Shown: one piece after another, positions 1 through 7,574 of the stretch
How the letters are laid out: the number at the start of each line of letters is the position of its first letter
How positions within the stretch are numbered: the first letter of the stretch is position 1
Source: Arthrobacter sp. 35W
Lineage (GTDB): Bacteria > Actinomycetota > Actinomycetes > Actinomycetales > Micrococcaceae
Direction: 5' to 3'
DNA length: 64,000 bases
Assembly: GCF_000482545.1 (NCBI RefSeq)
Contig: NZ_KI519454.1
Location: 2,516,954-2,580,953 of the forward strand
The notes under the pieces: model-generated
What the model was told of the DNA's origin: nothing
The model's input: only the letters and a program-made list of their open reading frames with translations
Database searches by the model: none
Position numbers and translations under genes: made by a program

Positions 1-573
1 GCGGTGGGGGACGAGCTGGTGGCCGGTGTGGGGGATCCCCGCGCACTAGGCTGGCTGGGGCGCGCCCTGGCCCGGACGCCGCAGGAGAACATCTCCGTGG
101 AGGCGTACACACTGGCCAACCCGCAGGAAGGCACCGAGGCGCTGGCCGCACGGTGGCTGCAGGAGGCTGGGCGCCGCTTTGACGATTTCCATGAGAACCG
201 CCTCGTCATCGGACTGTCCGGACGGGACATCGCCTTCGGCCTGTCCACGGCCCGCAGCCGGTTGAATCTGGCCAACATCCTCGACGGCGCCACGCAGCTG
301 AACATTCCGGTGTTTGTTGTCGGCCCGCCGCCCAGCCTTGATCCAGCGTTGAACCGGAAGCTGGCCGAGCTGAACACGGCCTTCGCCGACGTCACCACCC
401 GGCGCAAGCACCACTATGTTGACACCTTCTCGCCGCTGCAGAACCACGAGCAGTGGCGCACGGACCTGGCCACCAACTCCGGCTCCCCTGGACAGGCCGG
501 CTACGGCCTCATGGCCTGGCTTGTCCTGCACCGCGGCTGGTACCAGTGGCTCAACATCCCCGAGGCCGTCTAA
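1..573 (+). CDS. SGNH/GDSL-like hydrolase family protein, 5' truncated
   Basis: The frame is open from the first base of the window, so the true start lies upstream and only a few residues are probably missing. The visible protein starts AVGDELVAGVGDPRALGWLG, which matches block I of the SGNH/GDSL fold, followed by a Rossmann-like order of strands and helices. The block I motif reads GDEL rather than GDSL, the block III region reads SGRD rather than GxND, and the C-terminal catalytic Asp-x-x-His is not evident (GSPGQAGYG occupies that area). The family normally cleaves esters with a Ser-His triad. Here the nucleophile appears to be replaced, so it may be a non-catalytic member or use another mechanism. 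It converges on the DUF559 gene, with a strong palindrome at the junction. Confidence 0.6.
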   Translation, partial: AVGDELVAGVGDPRALGWLGRALARTPQENISVEAYTLANPQEGTEALAARWLQEAGRRFDDFHENRLVIGLSGRDIAFGLSTARSRLNLANILDGATQLNIPVFVVGPPPSLDPALNRKLAELNTAFADVTTRRKHHYVDTFSPLQNHEQWRTDLATNSGSPGQAGYGLMAWLVLHRGWYQWLNIPEAV

Positions 574-593
574 CCACTCCTCCTCCCCTCCGC

Positions 594-650
594 CGAACAA
601 GCACGTGGGGATAGTGTTTCGCGCAAACACTATCCCCACGTGCTTGTTCG
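594..650. repeat. Perfect 26-bp inverted repeat, copy 1 of a dispersed palindrome
   Basis: The arms at 594-619 and 625-650 are exact reverse complements around a 5-base loop. The core of each arm is GAACAAGCACGTGGGGATAG. The element sits between two convergent genes and could terminate both, but it also contains the stop codon of the minus-strand DUF559 gene (630-632). A closely related palindrome lies at 1660-1722, where a terminator makes less sense, so this looks like a repeat family rather than a one-off terminator. Confidence 0.85.
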
Positions 651-1595
651 CGTTGGGCCAGGGGACCAGCCGCGGCTGAGCAGTGCCGTACGGACCTTGC
701 GAACGACGGCGGTGCGCCCGCCGGTGAGGTCCTCCCACCCAACCCGGACCTCCAGCCAGCCGGCCGCCTCCGTGCTGTCGGCCCTCCGCATGTCGCTGCG
801 GTGCTGGTCGCTGCCGCCGTGGTGCTCCCCGTCGTACTGCAGGCTGATGCGCCATTGCGGATAGGCCGCGTCCGGCCACACCACTGGCTTTCCCAGAGGC
901 GAACGCAGGATGACGTTCAGTTCCGGCTCCGGCAGGCCGGCATCCACCAGTGCGAGCCGCAGAAAGGTCTCCGGAGCGGAATCCGCGCCCACCCGGACCC
1001 GTTCCACTGCCTCCCGGGCCATCCGCACGCCACGCATTCCGGCGTGCGCCGCGACCATCCGGCGCAGATCGTCAATGCTGCACAGCGCCTCGCGCGGCTG
1101 GGGGAAGTCCGGCCCATGGGCGCACACCACGCTGTCGCCGGCCGCCACCAGTTCCTCCAGCCGCCCGAAGCCGGCCAGCCGGGCCAGGTCCAGCCAGGTG
1201 CGCGCGGGCGAGGTGGTGCGGACGCCGTCGACCTCCACCACTTCCCCGGGCAGCAGCGTCAGCTGGTGGCCCACCACATTGGCCCGCCGCGGCTTCGCCC
1301 GCCCGCGGGGCCGGGCTATGTGAACACGCCAGTCGCCGGCGTGGACCGCCGGCAGCGGCATCCCCCACACGTGGGCCGCGGCAATGTGCGTCAGCACACT
1401 GGACTCGTCAATCTCCGTGTAGGCCCGCAGCGCGGCCGGTCCAGCGGCGTCGGCGTCGCGCGGAATCCGAATCCCCCGCGACACGGTGATCAAATCGCTG
1501 GCCTTCGTCCGGCTCCGGGCCACACCGGCGTCGTCGGCGGAGGAGAGGGCGAAGGATCTGCCGGCCAATTCCGGCGGAAGGTCTTTGCGTCGCAT
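630..1595 (-). CDS. DUF559 / Vsr-like endonuclease-fold protein
   Basis: A 321-residue protein of a type common in actinobacteria. The N-terminal part (about 1-150) has a winged-helix, AbiEi-antitoxin-like look (ITVSRGIRIPRD, followed by TSPARTWLDLA). The C-terminal part (about 200-310) is a DUF559 PD-(D/E)xK-type domain with LQYDGEHH, a downstream DMRRAD and GWLEVRV. These are the usual positions of the metal-binding acid and basic helix of Vsr-like nucleases. No partner methylase or toxin lies next to it, so it appears to be a solo gene. Its last four codons and its stop lie inside the palindrome at 594-650, which suggests the C-terminus was set by insertion of the repeat. Its cellular role is not known; assignment to the fold is fairly safe. 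Confidence 0.7.
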   Translation of the reverse strand: MRRKDLPPELAGRSFALSSADDAGVARSRTKASDLITVSRGIRIPRDADAAGPAALRAYTEIDESSVLTHIAAAHVWGMPLPAVHAGDWRVHIARPRGRAKPRRANVVGHQLTLLPGEVVEVDGVRTTSPARTWLDLARLAGFGRLEELVAAGDSVVCAHGPDFPQPREALCSIDDLRRMVAAHAGMRGVRMAREAVERVRVGADSAPETFLRLALVDAGLPEPELNVILRSPLGKPVVWPDAAYPQWRISLQYDGEHHGGSDQHRSDMRRADSTEAAGWLEVRVGWEDLTGGRTAVVRKVRTALLSRGWSPGPTRTSTWG

Positions 1596-1659
1596 AGTCG
1601 ATTTTCACGCTGCCACGGACCCTCCAACGGGTTATCCACAACCCCACCTTCACTCCACC

Positions 1660-1722
1660 CCGCGAACAAGCACTTGGGGACAGTGTTGGGCCGTGGAACT
1701 GTCCCCAAGTGTTTGTTCGCGG
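1660..1722. repeat. 25-bp inverted repeat, copy 2 of the dispersed palindrome
   Basis: The arms at 1660-1684 and 1698-1722 match with one mismatch and share the core GAACAAGCACTTGGGGACAG with the palindrome at 594-650. It lies between the divergent starts of the DUF559 gene and the DUF4097 gene, so it is not at the 3' end of either gene. Confidence 0.8.
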
Positions 1723-1734
1723 AGGGGATTGCGG

Positions 1735-1781
1735 TGGACACAAACGCGATATATCGTGTAATCGTCAACGCGATATATCGC
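1735..1781 (+). promoter_or_regulatory. Promoter with twin PadR-type operator for the DUF4097-padR operon
   Basis: The sequence shows a -35-like TGGACA (1735-1740), a 16-base spacer and a -10-like TGTAAT (1757-1762). Two copies of the palindrome CGATATATCG are present: one at 1747-1756, filling the spacer between the promoter elements, and one at 1771-1780 (extended to GCGATATATCGC), covering the expected start of transcription. Their centres are 24 bases apart, roughly two helical turns. Repression by the PadR protein encoded at the end of this operon is inferred from position and symmetry. Confidence 0.75.
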
Positions 1782-1802
1782 AACTTTGGAGGAATCACAG
1801 CC

Positions 1803-2636
1803 ATGGACAACTGGACCATCACCGAACCGCAGACCCTGCAGATCGATGGCGTGAGGGAATTGCGCACCGTCATTGTGCGCGGCCGGGTGGACGTCATCAC
1901 CCATGACGGGCCCGGCACCACCGTGGAGGTCAGCGAGGTCTCCGCCGCGCCGCTGAACGTCAGCCTGGTCGACGGCACCCTCAAAATTGAACATCTCGAC
2001 TCGGGCAATTGGCTGATGAAGATCGTCAACATCAACTCCAGCGCCCGCGCCGTGGTGAGCATTGCCATTCCGGTGGGCATCCCCGTCACCACCGCAACCG
2101 TCAGCGGCGACGGCATGGTCAGCGGCACCGGCCCCCGCACGGACCTGAAGACCGTCTCGGGCTCACTGCTGGCCGATGCCACCACCGGGATCCTGACCAC
2201 CGAGACCGTCAGCGGAGAGATCATCGTCCGGCAGCACACCGGCCCGCTGGTGGCCAAGAGCATCTCCGGGGAGATCACCGCCTCGGGCGAACTGAGCAGC
2301 ATCCGGGCCAACACCGTTTCGGGCAACCTCAGCTTCGATGTCCTCGGCGCCCCGGAGGACTTCGCGTCCAAGTCCGTCTCCGGCGACATCACCATCCGAC
2401 TGCCGTACGGCGTCGGCGTCGATCTGGGGGCCAAGTCCACCTCGGGCTCGATCCTGCTGGACGACGACCGCTACGCCGGCGTGGCCCAGAACATCCGCAC
2501 CTCCTCGGGGCCCGGCAGCCCGCGGGTCACCGTGCGCACCAGCTCCGTCTCGGGCAATGTGGCGATCGTGCACAGTGCCGAGGACGACGGCGGCGTGGGC
2601 GCGGGCGGACCGCTGGACCTCGAAAAGGACCACTGA
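1803..2636 (+). CDS. DUF4097 family beta-strand repeat protein
   Basis: This 277-residue protein starts at an ATG preceded by a strong GGAGG (1788-1792). It is built of short repeating beta strands in which the tripeptide VSG recurs (TVSGDGMVSG, TVSGSLL, TVSGEIIV, SISGEITA, TVSGNLSF, SVSGDITI, STSGSILL, SVSGNVAI), the pattern of the DUF4097 right-handed beta-solenoid adhesin-like family. There is no signal peptide or transmembrane segment, so it is probably cytosolic. It overlaps the PadR regulator by one base (TGATG), and the two are common operon partners in actinobacteria. The biochemical role of the family is unsettled. Confidence 0.8.
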   Translation: MDNWTITEPQTLQIDGVRELRTVIVRGRVDVITHDGPGTTVEVSEVSAAPLNVSLVDGTLKIEHLDSGNWLMKIVNINSSARAVVSIAIPVGIPVTTATVSGDGMVSGTGPRTDLKTVSGSLLADATTGILTTETVSGEIIVRQHTGPLVAKSISGEITASGELSSIRANTVSGNLSFDVLGAPEDFASKSVSGDITIRLPYGVGVDLGAKSTSGSILLDDDRYAGVAQNIRTSSGPGSPRVTVRTSSVSGNVAIVHSAEDDGGVGAGGPLDLEKDH

Positions 2637-3235
2637 TGCCTCCCGTCTTTGCCCACGGCGCCCTGCGCCTGTACCTGCTGGCACTGCTGGAGGAGGGCCC
2701 GAAACACGGCTACGAGGTCATCAAGGCCCTCGGTGAGCGCTTTGGCGGCACCTATTCCCCCAGCGCCGGCACCGTCTACCCGCGGCTGGCGAAGCTGGAG
2801 GAGGAGGGGTTGGTTGCCACGTCCTCGGATGGGCGGCGGACCATCTACAACATCACCGCGGCCGGCCTGGCGGAGATTGAGGACCGCCGCGAGGAGCTGG
2901 CGGGCGTGGAGGCGGACATCTCCGCCTCCGTGCGCCGGCTGGCCGATGAGCTGCGGGCCGATCTGCGCGAGGGCATGCGCGGCCTCCGCGCGGACCTGGC
3001 CGCCAGCGCCGAGGCCGCCAAGACGGGCGCGCGACGGCGGACCTCGCCAGCCACGCCGGGCACCGGACCGCGCCTGCTCAAGGAGGCCGAAATGATGCTC
3101 CAGGCCTTCCGCGACGATATGCGGGTGGAGCTGCGCCGGCACAGTGCCTCCCGGCCCATCGACGAGGTCACCCTGGAAACCGTGCGCACGGTGCTGGACC
3201 AGGCCCGGATCGCCGTCAGGAACACCCTCAAGTAG
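2636..3235 (+). CDS. PadR family transcriptional regulator
   Basis: A 199-residue regulator. Residues 1-90 form the PadR winged helix (LYLLALLEEGPKHGYEVIKAL, then SAGTVYPRLAKLEEEGLV and the wing GRRTIYNITAAGL). The remaining part is an Arg/Ala-rich helical region likely used for dimerisation, longer than in the smallest PadR proteins. Its ATG overlaps the DUF4097 stop codon, so the two are translationally coupled. PadR proteins usually repress their own operon until a ligand binds, and the twin CGATATATCG operator upstream of this operon fits negative autoregulation. The inducer cannot be told from sequence. Confidence 0.85.
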   Translation: MPPVFAHGALRLYLLALLEEGPKHGYEVIKALGERFGGTYSPSAGTVYPRLAKLEEEGLVATSSDGRRTIYNITAAGLAEIEDRREELAGVEADISASVRRLADELRADLREGMRGLRADLAASAEAAKTGARRRTSPATPGTGPRLLKEAEMMLQAFRDDMRVELRRHSASRPIDEVTLETVRTVLDQARIAVRNTLK

Positions 3236-3259
3236 CAGCGTTCCGCCCGCGCGGGAAAT

Positions 3260-4225
3260 CTAGTGGGTGAAGACGATCTTCCCCGTGGCCTCCCCGGCAA
3301 GCAGCCTTGCGAAGCCCTCGCGGGCCCGTTCTAGCGGCAGCACGCTGTCGATCCGCGGCCGGACCCCCGTGGCGGCGAGGAACTGCAGCAGCCCGGCGAG
3401 CTGGTCGCGGCTGCCCATGGTGGATCCGAGCACCCTCAACTGGGTGAAGAACACCCGGTTCAGTTCGGCGGGAGGATTGAACCCCGTGGTGGCCCCGCAG
3501 GTCACCACGGCTCCGCCGGGCTTCAGGCTCCGCAGCGAATGGGCCCAAGTGGCATCGCCGACGGAATCGAACACCACGTCCACCTTCTCCGGCAGCCTGG
3601 CCCCGGACTCAAAGGCCGCGTGGGCGCCCAGGGCGACGGCGGCGCCGCGCTTGGCCTCGGTCCGGCCTATCACCCACACCCGGTACCCGGCCCGCGCCGC
3701 CATGGCGACGAGCGCCGTCGACACCCCGCCGCCGGCGCCCTGGATGAGGATCGTGGCGCCCGGCGCGGCGCCGGAGACGTAGAAGAGCATCTTGTAGGCC
3801 GTCAGCCAGGCCGTGGGCAGGCAGGCGGCCTCCTCCCAGCTGAGCTCTGCGGGTTTGGGCACCAGGTTCGCGGCAGGCACCCAGACATGGTCCGCCATGG
3901 TGCCGGGGTGGAGTTCGGAGAGCAGCGTGCGCCGCGGATCCAGGGTTTCGTCACCCCGCCACCCGGGGCTGGCCACCACCGCATGGACCACCACCTCGTT
4001 CCCTGCCTCGTCCACGCCGGCACCGTCGCAGCCAAGGATCATCGGCAGCCGCTCGGCGGGCAGGCCCACGCCCTTGAGGGAGAAGAGGTCGTGGTGGTTC
4101 AGTGACGAGGCCCGCAGCGTGACCTTCACCCAGCCGGCCGGCCCCGGCCCGTCGTCGAGCTCCCCTACGGTCAGGGCGGACAGGGGATCGGTGGCAGAAG
4201 TGGACGTAGCATAGACGGCACGCAC
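3260..4225 (-). CDS. Zinc-binding dehydrogenase / quinone oxidoreductase-like MDR protein
   Basis: A 321-residue medium-chain dehydrogenase/reductase. The N-terminal GroES-like catalytic domain includes SLNHHDLFSLKGVG and GCDGAGVDEAGNEV. The C-terminal Rossmann domain carries an NAD(P)H-binding glycine motif (ILIQGAGGGVSTALVAMA). The structural-zinc cysteine cluster of alcohol dehydrogenases is absent, as in the NADPH:quinone reductase subgroup. It is a monocistronic minus-strand gene, divergent from bL37. It likely reduces quinones or enones in the cytosol; the substrate is unknown. Confidence 0.8.
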   Translation of the reverse strand: MRAVYATSTSATDPLSALTVGELDDGPGPAGWVKVTLRASSLNHHDLFSLKGVGLPAERLPMILGCDGAGVDEAGNEVVVHAVVASPGWRGDETLDPRRTLLSELHPGTMADHVWVPAANLVPKPAELSWEEAACLPTAWLTAYKMLFYVSGAAPGATILIQGAGGGVSTALVAMAARAGYRVWVIGRTEAKRGAAVALGAHAAFESGARLPEKVDVVFDSVGDATWAHSLRSLKPGGAVVTCGATTGFNPPAELNRVFFTQLRVLGSTMGSRDQLAGLLQFLAATGVRPRIDSVLPLERAREGFARLLAGEATGKIVFTH

Positions 4226-4354
4226 GGGCGGCTCCTTCGTCGGCAGTGGTATTGCGATCCTAGCGAAGGGACGCGCCGGTTAGGCGAGCCGGTCCGGCGT
4301 GTGGGAGACTAGGGGGCGGATCTTTTCAGATCGAACTAAAGATTGGAGGCAGCT

Positions 4355-4429
4355 ATGTCCAAGCGAGCACGCAAGCGTCGTGACCGGAAGCGTGGCGGCG
4401 CTAACCACGGTAAGCGCCCCAACGCTTAA
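4355..4429 (+). CDS. Ribosomal protein bL37
   Basis: A 24-codon gene with a good Shine-Dalgarno (GGAGG at 4345-4349). The product is MSKRARKRRDRKRGG followed by ANHGKRPNA. It closely matches the actinobacteria-specific large-subunit protein bL37 seen in mycobacterial ribosome structures (Lys/Arg-rich, ending in ANHGKRPNA). A bidirectional terminator follows it. The linkage with the sigR-rsrA-aroA region resembles the mycobacterial order. It is easily missed because of its size. Confidence 0.88.
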   Translation: MSKRARKRRDRKRGGANHGKRPNA

Positions 4430-4447
4430 GTCTTGAACTTAAAGCCA

Positions 4448-4485
4448 AAGAAACCCCCTCACCGGCCCGGTGCAGGGGGTTTCTT
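4448..4485. terminator. Bidirectional intrinsic terminator between bL37 and rsrA
   Basis: A 12-bp perfect stem (AAGAAACCCCCT at 4448-4459 with AGGGGGTTTCTT at 4474-4485), extended by an inner ACCGG/CCGGT pairing. Its TTTCTT tail serves the plus strand and its A-rich start gives a U-rich tail on the minus strand, so it suits both convergent genes. Confidence 0.85.
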
Positions 4486-4512
4486 GTCTGCAGTGGCAGG
4501 GCCGGGGTCGGG

Positions 4513-4773
4513 CTAGACCTCGGCCGGACGTCCATTGTGCAAGCGGTCCAGGATGGCCGCCTTCAGGTTCGCCGGTGCGGCCTCTGCACAGGAGCGCTTG
4601 ACCACGGAACGGATCACGCACTCCAGGTCGTATTCGGTGCTGCAGTCGGTGCAGGTGTCCAGGTGGCCCTTGATCTCGGCCAGATCGTCGCGCGACAGGG
4701 CCCCGTCAAGGTATTCGTAGATGCGCGTCACCCGCGCGTCGTCGCAATCTCCCAGGCTCTGGCAGTCGCTCAT
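4513..4773 (-). CDS. rsrA: RsrA-type zinc-binding anti-sigma factor
   Basis: An 86-residue ZAS-family anti-sigma factor. The diagnostic H-x3-C-x2-C motif is present as HLDTCTDC, with additional cysteines near the N-terminus (DCQSLGDC). In Streptomyces RsrA, oxidation of such cysteines expels zinc and frees SigR, and reduction by thioredoxin or mycothiol resets the switch. The start codon overlaps the sigR stop (ATGA), so the sigma and its inhibitor are coupled for stoichiometric synthesis. It will be autoregulated through the SigR promoter at 5569-5594. Confidence 0.9.
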   Translation of the reverse strand: MSDCQSLGDCDDARVTRIYEYLDGALSRDDLAEIKGHLDTCTDCSTEYDLECVIRSVVKRSCAEAAPANLKAAILDRLHNGRPAEV

Positions 4774-5534
4774 GGTGCTTTCTCCGTTTCGATGCTTCCC
4801 TCGGCGGTCGGTTTGAGGATGCCGCGTTCGATGGCGTAGTCCGCCAAAAGATCGCGCAGCATCTTGCGTCCGCGGTGCAGCCGCGACATCACCGTGCCGA
4901 TGGGGGTGTTCATAATGTCCGATATTTCCTTGTACGCAAAGCCTTCGACGTCGGCGAAGTAGACAGCCAGCCGGAACTCCTCCGGAATGGACTGCAGCGC
5001 ACTCTTCACATCCGAGTCAGGCAGATGGTCCAACGCCTCCGCCTCGGCGGACCGCAGCCCGGAGGAGGTGTGCGACTCGGCCCTGGCCAGCTGCCAATCC
5101 TCCACCTGGTCCGCATTGGACTGCTGGGGTTCACGCTGGCGCTTGCGGTACAGGTTGATGTAGGTGTTCGTCAGGATCCGGTACAGCCAGGCCTTGAGGT
5201 TGGTCCCCGGCTTGTACTGGTGGAACGCCGAAAACGCCTTGGTGTAGGCCTCCTGCACCAGGTCCTCGGCGTCGCTGGGGTTGCGTGCCATCCGCATTGC
5301 CGCCGAGTAGAGCTGGTCGACGTAGACCATGGCGTCGCGTTCAAAGCGGACACGCCGGTCCTCGAGCGATTCCGTGGCAACATCCACCTCGGCATCGGCC
5401 TGCGGCGCGGGCTCCTCTGTCTGGGCATTCTCGCTGGTGTTCATTAGCGCCCAGTCTACTGTCAGTCCGCGGCCCCGCCCGGTACCGGCCAATGCACGAG
5501 CCGGAGCAGTACGCTCCGCCACCAGAGTTCCCAT
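4770..5534 (-). CDS. sigR: ECF sigma factor SigR/SigH, thiol-oxidative stress
   Basis: An ECF sigma factor with region 2 ([28 protein letters not shown] and the -10 recognition helix [12 protein letters not shown]) and region 4 ([22 protein letters not shown], then [12 protein letters not shown]). The SigR/SigH orthology is supported by rsrA immediately downstream and by a perfect SigR promoter upstream. The start is chosen at 5534 (254 residues) because a GAAAGG ribosome site precedes it and it is the first start in the SigR-dependent transcript. A second ATG at 5444 (224 residues) is closer to the length of short SigR orthologues, so a long and a short isoform are possible, as reported for Streptomyces SigR. 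Starts further upstream lie before the promoter. Confidence 0.9.
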   Translation of the reverse strand: MGTLVAERTAPARALAGTGRGRGLTVDWALMNTSENAQTEEPAPQADAEVDVATESLEDRRVRFERDAMVYVDQLYSAAMRMARNPSDAEDLVQEAYTKAFSAFHQYKPGTNLKAWLYRILTNTYINLYRKRQREPQQSNADQVEDWQLARAESHTSSGLRSAEAEALDHLPDSDVKSALQSIPEEFRLAVYFADVEGFAYKEISDIMNTPIGTVMSRLHRGRKMLRDLLADYAIERGILKPTAEGSIETEKAP

Positions 5535-5568
5535 TGCTGCCTTTCGCCGTTGTCGTCTAGCTTTTGTC

Positions 5569-5594
5569 AACGGCGGCCGCACCCCTGTTATTCC
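5569..5594 (-). promoter_or_regulatory. SigR-dependent autopromoter of sigR-rsrA
   Basis: On the minus strand the sequence reads GGAAT (5594-5590), exactly 18 bases, then GTT (5571-5569), which is the SigR/SigH consensus GGAAT-N18-GTT. Transcription should start near 5562 and run into sigR. The positive feedback loop is well established for the family; its use here is inferred. Confidence 0.85.
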
Positions 5595-5699
5595 GCAAAG
5601 CGGCGGCCAAAGTGCGAGACTTAGAGGAGACCGGGACCGCCGTGGACGCACCACGGGTGGTTCCGTCGCATCTGCCGTGTGCACTTCAAGGAGGCCCCG

Positions 5700-6215
5700 T
5701 TGTCCATAGTCCGCGTATTGGCTCGTCCCATGCTCGCCTCAACGTTCATTATTTCCGGTCTGGACCGGTTCCTCCATGCCGAGGCCACGGCCACCCAGCT
5801 GTCCCCGGGCCTGGGCAAGGCCGCTGCGGCCCTGCCGCTGGACGTTGATGAGAAGACACTGGCCAAGGTTCTCGGCGGCGCCCAGGTGGGCGCGGGCATC
5901 CTGCTGGCAACGGGCAAGCTGACGCGCCTCGCCGGCACGATCCTGACCGTCGCCTCGGCGCTGAATGCCGTGGTGGAGTTTGGCAATGCGGACACCGAAA
6001 CGAAGGACGGCAAGGCCCACCGCCGCAGTGCGCTGTTGAAGAACATCGCCCTCACCGGAGGCGCCATGCTGGCCGCCGTGGACACCTCCGGCCGCCCCGG
6101 CCTGGCCTGGCGCGCCGAGCACCTGGCCGCCGCCGGCAAGAAGGCCACCGCGCGCCAGCTCAAGGCCACCGACAAGAAGGTCCGCGAGCTGGCCCACAAC
6201 GTGGCGGGTGCATAG
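5700..6215 (+). CDS. DoxX family membrane protein
   Basis: 171 residues from a TTG start, chosen because an ideal AAGGAGG (5688-5694) ends five bases before it; the ATG further upstream has no ribosome site. The N-terminal segment ([21 protein letters not shown]) and later hydrophobic stretches ([42 protein letters not shown]) match the four-helix DoxX fold. The Lys/Arg-rich tail is probably cytosolic. DoxX proteins are linked to membrane redox and thiol metabolism, which would suit its position divergent from sigR. Specific function unknown. Confidence 0.8.
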   Translation: MSIVRVLARPMLASTFIISGLDRFLHAEATATQLSPGLGKAAAALPLDVDEKTLAKVLGGAQVGAGILLATGKLTRLAGTILTVASALNAVVEFGNADTETKDGKAHRRSALLKNIALTGGAMLAAVDTSGRPGLAWRAEHLAAAGKKATARQLKATDKKVRELAHNVAGA

Positions 6216-6220
6216 AGAAC

Positions 6221-7573
6221 ATGACGACGCTTTCCCCCGCGATGATGCCCTGGCCCGCCCCCGTGGCAGCGGCCCCGATCGACGCAACTCTGACGGTGCC
6301 CGCGTCCAAGTCGCTCACCAACCGCTACCTCGTCCTGGCCGCGATGGCCGACGGTCCCTGCCGGCTGCGTGCGCCCCTGCACTCGCGCGACTCCGCACTG
6401 ATGATCGATGCATTGCGTGCCCTGGGTGCCGGCATCGAAGAGGTCGACGGCGAGGGCGACTTCGGCCCGGACCTGCTGGTGACGCCGATGCCCGCCGGCG
6501 TCCAGCTTCCCGCCGGCACGGCGGTCGACTGCGGCCTGGCCGGCACCGTCATGCGCTTTGTGCCCCCGGTGGCCGCCCTGGCCGCAGGAGATGTGTCCTT
6601 CGACGGCGACCCCCATGCCCGCAAGCGCCCGATGGGCCCGGTCATCGAGGCCCTGCTGGGCCTGGGTGTCCGGATCGACGACGCCGGCGCCCGCGCCCTG
6701 CCGTTCACCCTCCACGGCACGGGCGAGGTCCGCGGCGGCCACCTGGTGATCGATGCCAGTGGCTCCTCCCAGTTCGTCTCCGCCCTGCTGCTGGCCGGCG
6801 CCCGTTTCACCGAGGGGCTCCACTTGGAGCACGTCGGCAAGCCCGTACCCTCGCTGGACCACATCAGCATGACGGTGGAAATCCTGCGCAGCCTGGGCGT
6901 GGCCGTCGATGATTCGGTGCCCAACCACTGGATCGTCTCCCCCGGACCGATCGCCGCCTTCGACGTGGCCATCGAGCAGGACCTCTCCAACGCCGGCCCG
7001 TTCCTGGCCGCCGCCCTGGCCACAGGCGGCACCGTCCGCATCCCGCACTGGCCCGCGGGCACCACCCAGGTGGGCGACAAATGGCGCGACATCCTGGTGC
7101 GGTTCGGCGCCACCGTCGAGCTGGCGGACGGCATGCTGACCGTCACCGGCCCCGCCACCATCAACGGCGTCGAGCTGGCCGACACCAGCGAGCTGGCTCC
7201 CTCCGTCGCTGCCCTGTGCGCGCTGGCCACCGGCCCGTCCCGGCTGAGCGGCATCGCCCATCTGCGCGGACATGAAACCGACCGGCTTGCCGCGCTGGTG
7301 GCGGAGATCAACCGGCTCGGCGGCAGCGCCGAGGAGACGGCCGACGGCCTGATCATCAACCCCGCGCCACTGCACGGCGGGTTGTTCCACAGCTACGAGG
7401 ACCACCGCATGGCCACGGCCGGGGCCATCATCGGCCTGGCCGTCCCCGGCGTCGAGGTGGAGGACATCAGCACCACGTCCAAGACCATGCCCCAGTTCCC
7501 GCAGCTCTGGGCGGACATGCTGGCCGGCACGGCTTCCTCCGCTGGTCTTTCCAGCGATGCTGGAGCACTCTAG
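6221..7573 (+). CDS. aroA: 3-phosphoshikimate 1-carboxyvinyltransferase (EPSP synthase)
   Basis: 450 residues, normal for the enzyme. It catalyses transfer of enolpyruvyl from PEP to shikimate-3-phosphate, the sixth step of the shikimate pathway. Visible motifs are [19 protein letters not shown] near the N-terminus, the [11 protein letters not shown] segment, [12 protein letters not shown], and [12 protein letters not shown] near the C-terminus. Two inside-out alpha/beta domains are implied. It begins just downstream of the DoxX gene and runs directly into rsgA, a gene order conserved in actinobacteria. Confidence 0.95.
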   Translation: MTTLSPAMMPWPAPVAAAPIDATLTVPASKSLTNRYLVLAAMADGPCRLRAPLHSRDSALMIDALRALGAGIEEVDGEGDFGPDLLVTPMPAGVQLPAGTAVDCGLAGTVMRFVPPVAALAAGDVSFDGDPHARKRPMGPVIEALLGLGVRIDDAGARALPFTLHGTGEVRGGHLVIDASGSSQFVSALLLAGARFTEGLHLEHVGKPVPSLDHISMTVEILRSLGVAVDDSVPNHWIVSPGPIAAFDVAIEQDLSNAGPFLAAALATGGTVRIPHWPAGTTQVGDKWRDILVRFGATVELADGMLTVTGPATINGVELADTSELAPSVAALCALATGPSRLSGIAHLRGHETDRLAALVAEINRLGGSAEETADGLIINPAPLHGGLFHSYEDHRMATAGAIIGLAVPGVEVEDISTTSKTMPQFPQLWADMLAGTASSAGLSSDAGAL

Positions 7574-7574
7574 C

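Noticed and set aside
594-1722. Palindromes as insertion-sequence ends
   Set aside because: No transposase lies between them and there is no target-site duplication that I can see; each copy is a self-contained palindrome rather than a terminal inverted repeat.
801-1802. Plus-strand extension of the DUF4097 frame
   Set aside because: It runs antisense to the DUF559 gene and through the promoter and palindrome; the ATG at 1803 has a strong ribosome site.
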